Shown: positions 1 through 7,393 of the stretch, piece after piece
Layout: each line of letters starts with the position of its first letter
Position numbering within the stretch: position 1 is the stretch's first letter
Assembly: GCA_031258355.1 (NCBI GenBank)
Contig: JAIRMZ010000033.1
Coordinates: 1 to 24,578 of the forward strand
Reading direction: 5' to 3'
Length of the DNA: 24,578 nucleotides
Source of the DNA: Holosporales bacterium
GTDB lineage: Bacteria > Pseudomonadota > Alphaproteobacteria > UBA3830 > JAIRMZ01
Position numbers and translations under genes: made by a program
The notes under the pieces: model-generated
Seen by the model: the letters and a program-made list of their open reading frames with translations, nothing else
What the model was told of the DNA's origin: nothing
The model's database searches: none

Positions 1-186
1 CTCCAAGGCGAAAGCATATTGAGGGACGGCATGCCCGAAGGTGCGCTCTTTATCGCAGCAGGCCTCTCCCTCCGCGAGGCATTGTTCCAAATGGGCTTCT
101 TGCGCTTCCAAGGCACAAATTTTTTGACGAAGTGTCTCCAAATGATTTTTCTTCACACGCGCAAGAATTTTCAATGTCCTGATCAT
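1..186 (-). CDS. fliJ: FliJ-like flagellar export chaperone, N-terminal part (cut by window edge)
   Basis: Reading the minus strand from ATG at 186 gives an open frame of 62 codons to the window edge. It begins MIRTLKILARVKKNHLETLR and continues as a charged, heptad-like helix rich in Leu, Glu, Lys and Gln. FliJ is a small coiled-coil protein that sits in the FliI ATPase ring and helps deliver export substrates. The call rests on position as much as on sequence: the ATG overlaps the fliI stop codon (ATGA), the usual translational coupling, and fliJ commonly follows fliI. A cysteine pair near residue 49 is unremarkable. The C-terminal half lies outside the window, so whether the gene is intact cannot be judged. 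Confidence 0.7.
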   Translation of the reverse strand, partial: MIRTLKILARVKKNHLETLRQKICALEAQEAHLEQCLAEGEACCDKERTFGHAVPQYAFALE

Positions 187-1523
187 ACCGTACTTTCCTG
201 AGGCCGGGCGGAAAGGAGGCGTTCCAGTTGATAATACCCTTCTCGCAAACAAGAGGGTTCCTCTAGTCTTTGTGACAGAAAAATTGAGAGCGCTTCATGG
301 TAGAAAATAGCCTCTTCTACTTGCGGATCGCTGCCCTTTTTATAAGCTCCAAGACGGATCAATTCTTCCATGTCTTCGTAAATTGAGAGCAAATAGCGTG
401 CACGTGTTACGAGAGCATTTTCCTTTTCCGTATTACAATGTGGTAAAGTTCGTGAGACGCTACGCAGGATGTTGATTGCTGGAAAACGCCCCTGTTCCGC
501 TATTTTGCGCTCTAAGACGATATGTCCGTCGAGAATACTGCGCACCGCATCCGCGATAGGTTCGTTATAATCGTCTCCCTCTACAAGGACGGTAAACAGT
601 CCTGTGATGCTCCCTTGGCGAGGTCGAGGGCCCGCACGCTCCAAAAGCCTCGCTAGCTCTGCAAAAACGCTAGGAGGATACCCCTTTGTTGTCGGGGGCT
701 CTCCGGCGGAAAGACCGATTTCTCGCAACGCCATCGCGAAGCGCGTCACACTATCCATCAAGCACAGAACCTGTTTCCCTTGGTCTGCGAGAAATTCGGC
801 AAGTGTGAGCGTCAAGTAAGCGGCCTGACGGCGCATGAGGGCCGGCTCTCCGGAGGAAGCAACGACCACGATACTGCGCCGCAGCCCTTCTTCTCCAAGA
901 TGTTCTTGAAGAAATTCTTGGACCTCACGGCTCCGCTCTCCAACGAGACCAATGACAATAGCCTCAAGCTGAGTGAATCGCGTGATCATAGCCAAGAGCA
1001 CGGATTTTCCCACACCAGAGCCGGCAAAGATTCCCATACGTTGCCCGGCACAACAACTCAAAAAGGTGTTGATGGCGCGCACACCCAGATCAATTTTTCC
1101 GCCTACACGAGGACGTCTTATGGCTGAAGGAGGGAGGCTATTTAAAGAATATGCGCGATTACCATGGGCTAAGGGCCCCTTGCCATCAAGGGGCTCCCCC
1201 CTGGCATCGACAATACGTCCTAGCCACTGAAGCGTAGGGAAGATACAGGGTGCATTCTTTTCAAAAAGCACGCGCTGTCCCACTCCCAGGCCTTCATAAC
1301 GCCCAAAAACCATCATCAAAGCCCGCTCTTGATCGAATCCCACCACTTCTGCGGCACGTGATGAGTCGGCTAAAATCGTCGCTTGTTGCCCCATGGTTCG
1401 AACTGCTGCAGGGGCACAGACCTCCACTGTCAGGCCTTTTACGCCTGTAATATGCCCAAAATAGTGAACCGCCGATAAATTCGAGAGGGTCCACGCCAGG
1501 CCAGGAGCTGTCTGGAGTTCCAT
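183..1523 (-). CDS. fliI: Flagellum-specific ATP synthase FliI
   Basis: This 446-residue protein has normal FliI length. FliI is the cytoplasmic hexameric ATPase, related to the F1 beta subunit, that energises flagellar type III export. Walker A GSGVGKS lies at residues 168-174, the catalytic Glu in VGERSRE near 196, and Walker B QVLCLMD at 251-257. The stretch after Walker B (SVTRFAMALREIGLSAGEPPTTKGYPPSVFAELARLLERAGP) is typical of FliI/SctN, and the wording is closest to alphaproteobacterial FliI. Start ATG at 1523 has AGAGG directly against it, so the ribosome site is poor. The stop overlaps the fliJ start by 4 bp. A sensor kinase ends 35 bp upstream, so the three may be cotranscribed. 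Nothing in the ATPase core looks broken. A non-flagellar type III ATPase is the alternative but fits less well. Confidence 0.93.
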   Translation of the reverse strand: MELQTAPGLAWTLSNLSAVHYFGHITGVKGLTVEVCAPAAVRTMGQQATILADSSRAAEVVGFDQERALMMVFGRYEGLGVGQRVLFEKNAPCIFPTLQWLGRIVDARGEPLDGKGPLAHGNRAYSLNSLPPSAIRRPRVGGKIDLGVRAINTFLSCCAGQRMGIFAGSGVGKSVLLAMITRFTQLEAIVIGLVGERSREVQEFLQEHLGEEGLRRSIVVVASSGEPALMRRQAAYLTLTLAEFLADQGKQVLCLMDSVTRFAMALREIGLSAGEPPTTKGYPPSVFAELARLLERAGPRPRQGSITGLFTVLVEGDDYNEPIADAVRSILDGHIVLERKIAEQGRFPAINILRSVSRTLPHCNTEKENALVTRARYLLSIYEDMEELIRLGAYKKGSDPQVEEAIFYHEALSIFLSQRLEEPSCLREGYYQLERLLSARPQESTV

Positions 1524-1558
1524 CCTCTGTTCTGTACGTGAAGAAAGTTGATTAATTC

Positions 1559-2884
1559 TTAAAGAGGAAAACGTAGAGTCACGCAGAGACCGCCGAGAGT
1601 TGGGGAAGTCCCGAGTGTGACCGTTCCTTGCATAGAGGTTACCAGGTTTTTGACAATCGATAATCCTACCCCGCTGCCTCCCTGTCCTGGGGTTCGCGAA
1701 GGATCAAGACGGAAAAAGAGCCGGAAAACTTCTTCTCGATGTTGCTCTGGAATGCCTGGGCCGTCGTCTTCTACCATAAGGACCACCTCTTGTGCCTCTT
1801 GCCAAAGGGAAAGGTGAACACGATGTGCTTTCTTCTGACAATTGGCCAAGAGATTGGAGAGCAAACGCCGAAACGCTTGAAGTCGAATGGGATATACAAT
1901 TTGGTCATCTAATTGGAAATCGCAAACCAATGTCTCACTAAAATAACTCTGCGCGCTTTCTCGAATGACGGGAGCGAGAGCGACTTGTTCCCACTCTTCG
2001 AGGCGTTCATCGCGTACGTACTCCAGGAAATGAGCGATCATTCCGTCCATTTCGGCGATATCTTGTCTTAACGTTGAAATATTGGCGCTATCCGGTAACA
2101 TTTCTAACTTCAAACGCATGCGCGTTAGAGGCGTCCGCAGATCATGCGATACTCCTGCCAGCATTTCTGTCCTCTGATCGATGTAGTACTTGATGCGTGT
2201 TTGCATCATATTAAAAGCCTCTCCGGCCTGACGGAGCTCTCTTGCTCCACTTGGTCGGATCGGGTCGAACTGATTCGTTCGCCCAAATTGTTCTGCGGCT
2301 TTGGCGAGCGCTTGCACGGGGCGGATCTGGTTCCTCATAAAGAGCCAAGCAATAAGTGTGAAGAGACAAGATGTGCCAATAAGCCACATCACAAAGATCT
2401 CACTCGTCCGACTTGTGAAGGACTTGATCGGAAGAGAGAATTGCCAAATTTCCTGAGGAGAGGTGACTTGAACGATAAAATGTTTCCTTTGCTCTTGTAG
2501 GGAACAGGTATCATGGAAGGTGTTTTCGAGGATGTCAGCAAAAATCTGCCGAGCCATCTGTGTCTTCTTGTTCTTTCGAGGAATCTGAACAAAGTTCTGT
2601 CGTGAAAGTTTCTCAAAGTGCAACCCAAGCCGACGCGCAACCTCTTGTGCAACGGGGAATTTTTGCTCTTGCGCCAGCGCGACGATCGCTGCGATTTCTT
2701 CTGTTTTTATCAAAGCCGTTTGGCGTGTGATCGATACTAAGTGGCGGTGAAAAAAGACGAAGGCTGAAATACTCTGGATAAAGATGATGGGCAGAACAAC
2801 GATCAGCAACGTTCGCCCATAGAGAGATCGAGAGGGATTTTTTTTTAAAATCCGTTTCAGAAACCGTGAAGTTCTTTCTCTCAT
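1559..2884 (-). CDS. EnvZ-like transmembrane sensor histidine kinase
   Basis: This 441-residue inner-membrane sensor kinase has the EnvZ layout. It has a short basic N-terminus, TM1 about residues 24-46, a periplasmic domain of about 115 residues, TM2 about 162-183, and HAMP about 183-235. The HisKA motif GVSHDLRTPLTRMRL follows, with phospho-accepting His247. The HATPase domain has an N-box Asn (NLLAN, about 348), G1 DDGPGIP (373-379) and G2 GGSGVGLSIV (402-411). The H-box wording closely matches EnvZ/OmpR-type kinases, which autophosphorylate and pass phosphate to an OmpR-class regulator. No response regulator is in the window; it may lie elsewhere. The gene stands 35 bp upstream of fliI on the same strand, and divergent from the repeat-protein gene. 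All catalytic boxes are present, so it should be active. The signal sensed is unknown. Confidence 0.9.
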   Translation of the reverse strand: MRERTSRFLKRILKKNPSRSLYGRTLLIVVLPIIFIQSISAFVFFHRHLVSITRQTALIKTEEIAAIVALAQEQKFPVAQEVARRLGLHFEKLSRQNFVQIPRKNKKTQMARQIFADILENTFHDTCSLQEQRKHFIVQVTSPQEIWQFSLPIKSFTSRTSEIFVMWLIGTSCLFTLIAWLFMRNQIRPVQALAKAAEQFGRTNQFDPIRPSGARELRQAGEAFNMMQTRIKYYIDQRTEMLAGVSHDLRTPLTRMRLKLEMLPDSANISTLRQDIAEMDGMIAHFLEYVRDERLEEWEQVALAPVIRESAQSYFSETLVCDFQLDDQIVYPIRLQAFRRLLSNLLANCQKKAHRVHLSLWQEAQEVVLMVEDDGPGIPEQHREEVFRLFFRLDPSRTPGQGGSGVGLSIVKNLVTSMQGTVTLGTSPTLGGLCVTLRFPL

Positions 2885-2997
2885 CTTTGGCAGGAGCCTA
2901 CGAATCCCGCCCTAAAGACACAAGGGGGAGGCTCTATCTTCAGTTTTTAAACTTTTTATCATTTAACAAAAATGCAAAAATGTTTTGTTTTTTGCTG

Positions 2998-3026
2998 TTG
3001 ACTTTTGCGCAAATCAGCTCTACACA
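2998..3026 (+). promoter_or_regulatory. Possible sigma-70 promoter for the repeat-protein gene
   Basis: A good -35 box TTGACT (2998-3003) is followed after 17 bp by a weak TACACA (3021-3026). It sits about 60 bp upstream of the ribosome site of the BspA-like gene in an AT-rich intergenic region shared with the divergent sensor kinase gene. The -10 match is only 3 of 6, so this is tentative. Confidence 0.35.
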
Positions 3027-3082
3027 ACAGATAGGGAGTACTGTGGTGGTGTCCTTAGTGGTAAAAATTTAGAGGAGATCAA

Positions 3083-4477
3083 ATGTTGGAAAAGGCAAGG
3101 ATTGCTGGCTCAATAATTGCTCTTTTGGGAGCTGTTTCAGGAGAAGCGATGAAAGAGAGTGAGATAAATGGATTAAAGTTTTCAATAATCAGTGAGAACG
3201 AAGCGGTTATTGTAAGGACAGTACGTAAAGAGGAAAACGTCTTCATTCCCTCCAATGTCTTTGATCTGAGAAACGGGAAATCTTATTGTGTCGTGCTTGT
3301 CGCATCAAATGGCTTCAAGAGTCTTCCTATAAAAAAGATTGTAATTCCTAGAACTGTTCAAATATTAGAGTCAAGCTGCTTTGAAGGCTGTAAGTCCTTA
3401 ACAAGCATCTCTTTTGAAACCAATTCTCAATTGAGGTGTATTAAATCGAGTGCTTTTGTGGATTCTTCTTTGAAGTTTATAGCGATTCCTCCCCATGTGG
3501 AAATCCTTGAGTCACGCTGTTTTAGTGGATGCCGGTCTTTAGTGGGCATTTCTTTTGAATTAGGTTCTCGGTTGCAATGTATTGAATCGAGAGTTTTTTA
3601 TGGCTCTTCCTTGCAATCGGTAACAATCCCTCGCCGTGTAGAGGTCCTGGGGTCGGAATGCTTTAACGGATGCCAGTCTTTAGAGAGTGTTTCTTTTGAG
3701 GCAGATTCTCGATTAAAGTGTATCGAATTATTGGCTTTTGGGGGAACGAATTTAAAAAGAAGCATTATTCCGAAAAGTGTAGAGACTCTTGGGGGACGCT
3801 GCTTTGGTTGGTGCCAGTCTTTAAAGAGTATCTCTTTTGAACCAGATTCTCAGTTAAGGGATATTAAATCGAGAGCTTTTTCAGCGACCTCTTTGAAATA
3901 TATAGAAATTCCCCCCAGGGTAAAGGTGCTTGGATCGGCTTGCTCAGAGAAATTTTGCCCCAAAGAGATAACCGTCCCTCACTATGTGGAAGTCCTGGGA
4001 TTGGGATGTTTTAGTGAATGCTGGTCTTTAGAGAGTGTTTCTTTTGAAATAGATTCTCAATTGAAGCGTATCGAAATAGAAGCGTTTTGTAAAACTTCCT
4101 TGAAGTCGATAACAATTCCCCGCCGTGTAGAAATTCTTGGATCTGCGTGTTTTTGTGAATGCCCGTCTTTAGCGAGTGTTTCTTTTGAACCAGATTCTCA
4201 GTTAAGGTGTATCGAATTGGCTGTCTTTTGGGGTTCTCCCTTGCAGTCAATAACCATCCCTCGCCATGTAGAAATCATTGGATCGGGGTGTTTTGGCGTA
4301 TGTCTGTCTTTAGAGAGCATTTTTTTCGAGACAGATTCTGGACAAGAAAAGAGAATGACCATTAGCGGTAGTGAACAAAGGGAAATACAGCTGCCACAAG
4401 ATACACGGCCATTCTTGATGAAATGCTGTCCCCGGACCGAAGACGTCTCCGTGACTATGGTAGAAAATCCTCGGTAA
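3083..4477 (+). CDS. Secreted BspA-like leucine-rich-repeat (LRR_5) protein
   Basis: The 464-residue protein starts with a likely Sec signal peptide (short basic start, hydrophobic IAGSIIALLGAVSG, probable cleavage near Glu-Ala 21-22). From residue 88 it is made of about eight units of roughly 46 residues on the pattern IPxxVEILGSxCFxxCxSLxSxSFExDSQLRxIExxAFxxxSLKxI, each containing two LRR_5/BspA-type half-repeats. Unit 5 (IPPRVKVLGSACSEK) is shortened to about half. The last about 45 residues are non-repetitive. A clear ribosome site (AGGAG) stands 6-7 bp before ATG. Units are also alike at the DNA level (about 138 bp period), which points to expansion by recombination. BspA-type proteins are often surface or secreted adhesins in oral bacteria, trichomonads and protist-associated bacteria; a host-contact role here is inference. 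The gene stands alone, with a hairpin downstream. Confidence 0.85.
   Translation: MLEKARIAGSIIALLGAVSGEAMKESEINGLKFSIISENEAVIVRTVRKEENVFIPSNVFDLRNGKSYCVVLVASNGFKSLPIKKIVIPRTVQILESSCFEGCKSLTSISFETNSQLRCIKSSAFVDSSLKFIAIPPHVEILESRCFSGCRSLVGISFELGSRLQCIESRVFYGSSLQSVTIPRRVEVLGSECFNGCQSLESVSFEADSRLKCIELLAFGGTNLKRSIIPKSVETLGGRCFGWCQSLKSISFEPDSQLRDIKSRAFSATSLKYIEIPPRVKVLGSACSEKFCPKEITVPHYVEVLGLGCFSECWSLESVSFEIDSQLKRIEIEAFCKTSLKSITIPRRVEILGSACFCECPSLASVSFEPDSQLRCIELAVFWGSPLQSITIPRHVEIIGSGCFGVCLSLESIFFETDSGQEKRMTISGSEQREIQLPQDTRPFLMKCCPRTEDVSVTMVENPR
3344..4345 (+). repeat. Coding tandem repeat array, about 138 bp (46 codon) period
   Basis: Eight successive units begin at Ile/Val-Pro codons (IPRTV, IPPHV, IPRRV, IPKSV, IPPRV, VPHYV, IPRRV, IPRHV). 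Stretches such as tctttagagagtgtttcttttga recur nearly unchanged. All units keep the frame. Unit 5 is a half-length unit, consistent with unequal crossing-over. This is an in-gene LRR array, not CRISPR: units are contiguous with no spacers. Confidence 0.85.
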
Positions 4478-4500
4478 GAACAGCTTCTCACCTCTAACAT

Positions 4501-4542
4501 CAATCCCCTTCTTGACTCCTCAAGTGAGAAGGAAGGGGATTG
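4501..4542 (+). terminator. Stem-loop after the repeat-protein gene, probable terminator
   Basis: The arms CAATCCCCTTC (4501-4511) and GAAGGGGATTG (4532-4542) are perfectly complementary over 11 bp. They lie 23 bp after the stop codon of the BspA-like gene and are followed by TTCTCTT. The loop can itself fold (CTTGA/TCAAG). The U-tract is weak, so termination strength is uncertain. Confidence 0.6.
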
Positions 4543-4696
4543 GTTCTCTTAATAACCCCTCTTTCTTTAAAAAACTTCTGGCTTTCTCCTCAGCAAAAGA
4601 ATGTGCTGTATTTCTTAAGGGGCACGCTGAACAAAGAAAGCATTTTTCTATAAAATAAAGTTCTCTAAAAAGAGGAATCACCCCTCTAAAGGATCG

Positions 4697-4756
4697 AAGG
4701 CCCCCTGAAGCTGATCCATTTCAAAAGATGAAAATTTCTCATCAGGAGGGGGCCTT
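4697..4756. terminator. GC-rich stem-loop, possible terminator
   Basis: AAGGCCCCC (4697-4705) pairs with GGGGGCCTT (4748-4756), and the flanking TGA/TCA can extend the stem with a small bulge, around a loop of about 40 nt. No U-run is present on either side. It could stop transcription arriving from either direction or be the tail of a degraded minus-strand gene. Confidence 0.4.
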
Positions 4757-4950
4757 TACAAAGACCTAACAAATATCCTCCCCACTTTCTCAGCAGACGC
4801 GAAGAAGTCTTTTTGCCAAGTTCCTTTTCTTTTTTTTGAAGGAAGAGGAGCAGATGTGGTAATATAAATTATTGAGGGTTTTTGGATAACAGGGATCCTC
4901 TCCAAATGCATCACTAAATAAAGCACTGACTTTTCCTGAAAGGATACTTT

Positions 4951-5265
4951 ATGTCTCATACAATCTCCGATTTACTGCGTGACCTGGAAGCTCTTTACGA
5001 GGCTTCTATTGCGGCCTCTTCTTTTCCTACCGCCCTGAAGGTTAAGGAGTTGATTTTGCGGCTTTCTCAACACAAGGAGATGGCTGTCCCTGACCTTTCC
5101 GTCATGACAGATACAGAGTTAGAATCCTTTGTCATGCACATTAAAGAGCAGAGCGCACAAAGATCCCTAGAAAAACGGAAAACACGTGTCCGAAGAACAG
5201 CAAAACAACCAGCGGAAGAGAAAGCTCCTACACGTTTACAGAGAAAGAAAAGAGGGCATTGTTGA
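4951..5265 (+). CDS. Small hypothetical protein with basic C-terminus
   Basis: This 104-residue protein is preceded by AAGGA about 7 bp from ATG. The N-terminal half (MSHTISDLLRDLEALYEASI, then PTALKVKELILRLSQ) is predicted helical. A short acidic link (DLSVMTDTELESFV) leads to a very basic tail rich in Lys and Arg that ends RKKRGHC. The helical part faintly resembles small helical proteins of the phage small-terminase kind, but I would not assign it. The basic tail suggests nucleic-acid binding, which is inference only. It runs convergently into the pseudouridine synthase gene and their 3' ends overlap by 38 bp, unusual for an unrelated neighbour and a reason for caution about the true stop. 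I do not recognise a named family. Confidence 0.55.
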   Translation: MSHTISDLLRDLEALYEASIAASSFPTALKVKELILRLSQHKEMAVPDLSVMTDTELESFVMHIKEQSAQRSLEKRKTRVRRTAKQPAEEKAPTRLQRKKRGHC

Positions 5266-6274
5266 GATTTTGCAAAAGTGTTCCTTCAAAAAACGTTTCT
5301 GGAAGAGGAGCGGTCAGGAGAGGGAGATCCGGAGCGCGAAGTTGATAAGCATGGAGACGGAGCGAGGGGTTCTTGTCTCTCTGCGGGTCTCCGTACTTCT
5401 TATCGCCCATGATCGGACAGCCAAGAATCGTGGCACAATGGACGCGCAGCTGGTGCGTTCGCCCTGTTTTGGGTTGTAAAAAGAGAAGAGCGTGGGGAGG
5501 ACACTTTTGACAAACTCGATAGGCGGTTTCTGCGTGTAAACCTTCAGGATCAACGACAACACGTTCCTCCCCTCCCGAGCGCTTTTTCTTAAGAGGCGCG
5601 ATCACCTGGCCAATCTCTGGGGAAGGAAATCCCATAGTGATGGCAAGATAAGCTTTTTGCATTTTCTGCTCTCGAAAAAGTCGCGTCCAATAGGCCGCAG
5701 ACGGGCGATCTTTGGCCAAAAGCAACAACCCCGATGTTTCACGATCAAGCCGATGGACAAGACACCAACGATCTCCTGTTGCACAAAAATGTGCTTCCAG
5801 GAGTGTGTCCACACTGCGATGAATTTTGCTGCCTCCTTGGACAGCGAGTCCAGCAGGCTTGTTGAGGACACAGCAACGACTATCCTCGTACAAGATCAGG
5901 GAACGCAGGAGGTCCTCGTCTTTGGAAGAGAAGGTCAGGGAGAACGAGCAGGGAAAAGCGCGCTGATCGCGCAGAATAACAGTCTGTCCGGCATGCAGAA
6001 CGATGTTTTCGTGCACGATTTGTCCATCAAGAGAAAGGCGTCCTTGCCGAAGGCATTTTTGCACCACGCTGTAAGGGAGAAAAGAGAAACGCCGCCGTAA
6101 CCAGCGCTGCAAGCGCAAGCCTTCTTCTTGAGCGGTAACTAGCCCTTCGTGGACCGTAGGATTATCCGTTGTTTTCCCGAGCGGCGTCGCGAATCTCTTG
6201 CCAAAATTCTCGGATACGCGAGAAAAAGCCTTCTGATTGCGGACTCGTTTGCTGGGAATCGCTCTCTCCTTCAA
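5228..6274 (-). CDS. RluC/RluD-family 23S rRNA pseudouridine synthase
   Basis: The protein converts uridine to pseudouridine in RNA, most likely 23S rRNA. It has an S4 RNA-binding domain (about residues 50-100, GLRLQRWLRRRFSFLPYSVVQKCLRQGRLSLDG). The catalytic domain carries the signature VHRLDRETSGLLLLAKD, whose Asp is the nucleophile, and ends with KTGRTHQLRVHCA..GCPIMGDKKYGD, typical of the family. The start is uncertain. The open frame begins at a TTG at 6274, inside the end of dnaJ (113 bp overlap), and has no ATG or GTG before the S4 domain. Conserved sequence only starts about residue 40, so a later TTG within GLRLQ, or an unusual start near 6160, is possible. It follows dnaJ on the same strand. 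RluC and RluD substrate specificity cannot be separated by eye. Confidence 0.88.
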   Translation of the reverse strand: MKERAIPSKRVRNQKAFSRVSENFGKRFATPLGKTTDNPTVHEGLVTAQEEGLRLQRWLRRRFSFLPYSVVQKCLRQGRLSLDGQIVHENIVLHAGQTVILRDQRAFPCSFSLTFSSKDEDLLRSLILYEDSRCCVLNKPAGLAVQGGSKIHRSVDTLLEAHFCATGDRWCLVHRLDRETSGLLLLAKDRPSAAYWTRLFREQKMQKAYLAITMGFPSPEIGQVIAPLKKKRSGGEERVVVDPEGLHAETAYRVCQKCPPHALLFLQPKTGRTHQLRVHCATILGCPIMGDKKYGDPQRDKNPSLRLHAYQLRAPDLPLLTAPLPETFFEGTLLQNLNNALFSFSVNV

Positions 6275-7331
6275 AAGCCTCCAGTAATTCTTTTTGCTTG
6301 TTAGTTAAATTGATGGGGGTTTCCACCTGAACATGGACGAACATATCTCCTCGCACATTGCTCCTGACAGCGGTCATGCCTTTTCCTTTCAATCGGAATG
6401 TCTGTCCTGATTGGGTGCCTTTCGGAATGGAGACCTGGGCTTTTGTCCCATCAATAGTCGGGACCTCTAAAGTGCCAGATAGCGCTGCTGTCGTCATTTT
6501 TAAAGGAGCTGTGCAGTGCAAGGCATTTCCTTCTCGTTGGAAGAGAGGGTGCGACTTGATCTTCACAAAAATGTACAAATCGCCTGGCGGACCGCCGCGT
6601 ACACCCGCTTCTCCCTCTCCCGATAGACGAATACGTGCTCCGTCTTCGATGCCCGCCGGAATGGTCGTCTCTAAAGAACGTTCCTGAGAAATACGCCCTG
6701 CGCCTCGGCATTGAGGGCATTTTTTCTCGATCGTGCGCCCGGAGCCTCCGCATTGAGAGCAAGTGCGTTCCATTGTGAAAAACCCCTGGCTGAAGCGTAC
6801 AGCACCTGTCCCTCGGCAGGCAGAACAAGAAACGGGTTGCGCGCCACCCTCTGCGCCGGTTCCTTTGCAAGAGGAACAAGCCGCAGGAACGCGTAGTTTT
6901 AAATGGACAGATTTTCCGTGAAAAGCCTCTTCTAAGGTTAATGATACATCGTGCCGAAGATCAGACCCACGCATCCGTGCTTCTTGTCGTGCTGCCTGAC
7001 CACGTCCTGTGCCTCCAGAAAAAATTTCTTCAAAAATATCGGAGAAAGCGCCTCCCATCCCACTAAACCCAAAACCCCCTGCCTGACCTCCAGGATCGAA
7101 CCCTCCTCCTTGGAAAGCCGCTTCACCATAGCGATCATAGGCGGCGCGTTTTTGAGGATCTTTAAGGATGTCGTAAGCTTCGTTGATCTCTTTGAATTTC
7201 TGTTCGGCCGCCTTGTCGCCAGGATTTTTGTCTGGGTGATACCTAACGGCGAGCTTCCGGAAGGACTTTTTCAAATCTTCCGCAGAAGCTGAATTCGAGA
7301 CCCCCAGGATTGCATAATAATCTTTTGCCAT
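6162..7331 (-). CDS. dnaJ: Chaperone protein DnaJ
   Basis: This 389-residue type I J-protein stimulates DnaK ATPase and delivers unfolded proteins. It has a J domain (residues 1-70) with the HPD motif in RYHPDKNPG, and a Gly/Phe-rich linker (GGGFDPGGQAGGFGFSGMGG). Four zinc motifs follow: CSSCKGTG, CSACRGTG, CSQCGGSG and CPQCRGAG. Then come the two substrate-binding beta domains and a C-terminal dimerisation region. The start ATG at 7331 follows AAGG about 3 bp upstream. It lies 62 bp downstream of dnaK on the same strand, the standard dnaKJ order, with a hairpin in the gap. The 3' end overlaps the probable start of the pseudouridine synthase frame. All key motifs are intact. Confidence 0.97.
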   Translation of the reverse strand: MAKDYYAILGVSNSASAEDLKKSFRKLAVRYHPDKNPGDKAAEQKFKEINEAYDILKDPQKRAAYDRYGEAAFQGGGFDPGGQAGGFGFSGMGGAFSDIFEEIFSGGTGRGQAARQEARMRGSDLRHDVSLTLEEAFHGKSVHLKLRVPAACSSCKGTGAEGGAQPVSCSACRGTGAVRFSQGFFTMERTCSQCGGSGRTIEKKCPQCRGAGRISQERSLETTIPAGIEDGARIRLSGEGEAGVRGGPPGDLYIFVKIKSHPLFQREGNALHCTAPLKMTTAALSGTLEVPTIDGTKAQVSIPKGTQSGQTFRLKGKGMTAVRSNVRGDMFVHVQVETPINLTNKQKELLEAFEGESDSQQTSPQSEGFFSRIREFWQEIRDAARENNG

Positions 7332-7347
7332 AGCCTTGTGTCCTCAC

Positions 7348-7382
7348 GAAGGAGAGAGAGAAATAGATATCTCTCTCCCTTC
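7348..7382 (-). promoter_or_regulatory. Stem-loop in the dnaK-dnaJ gap
   Basis: On the minus strand GAAGGGAGAGAGA and TCTCTCTCTCCTTC form a stem of about 13 bp with one bulge around a loop TATCTATT. It falls between the dnaK stop and the dnaJ ribosome site. Such hairpins often lower the amount of dnaJ mRNA relative to dnaK or stabilise processed ends; which applies here is unknown. No U-run follows. Confidence 0.5.
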
Positions 7383-7393
7383 GTTCTCCTTTT

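Larger units (their letters stand above)
4478..4950. other. Intergenic region with two stem-loops, no convincing gene
   Basis: These 470 bases between the repeat-protein gene and the small ORF at 4951 contain two strong inverted repeats (listed separately) and AT-rich DNA. A 67-codon minus-strand frame (4756-4959) is the only ORF of note and is discussed under findings. No tRNA or recognisable RNA gene was seen. Confidence 0.6.

Noticed and set aside
2980..3072. Short plus-strand frame ending just before the repeat-protein gene (MFCFLLLTFAQ...), possible leader peptide
   Set aside because: No ribosome site, overlaps the promoter-like boxes, and no attenuator hairpin follows.
3344..4345. Regular repeats that might be a CRISPR array
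   Set aside because: The units are contiguous, about 138 bp, keep one reading frame and encode LRR_5 half-repeats; there are no unique spacers.
5657..6100. 147-codon plus-strand frame opposite the pseudouridine synthase
   Set aside because: Antisense shadow of a well-conserved gene, with no family resemblance.
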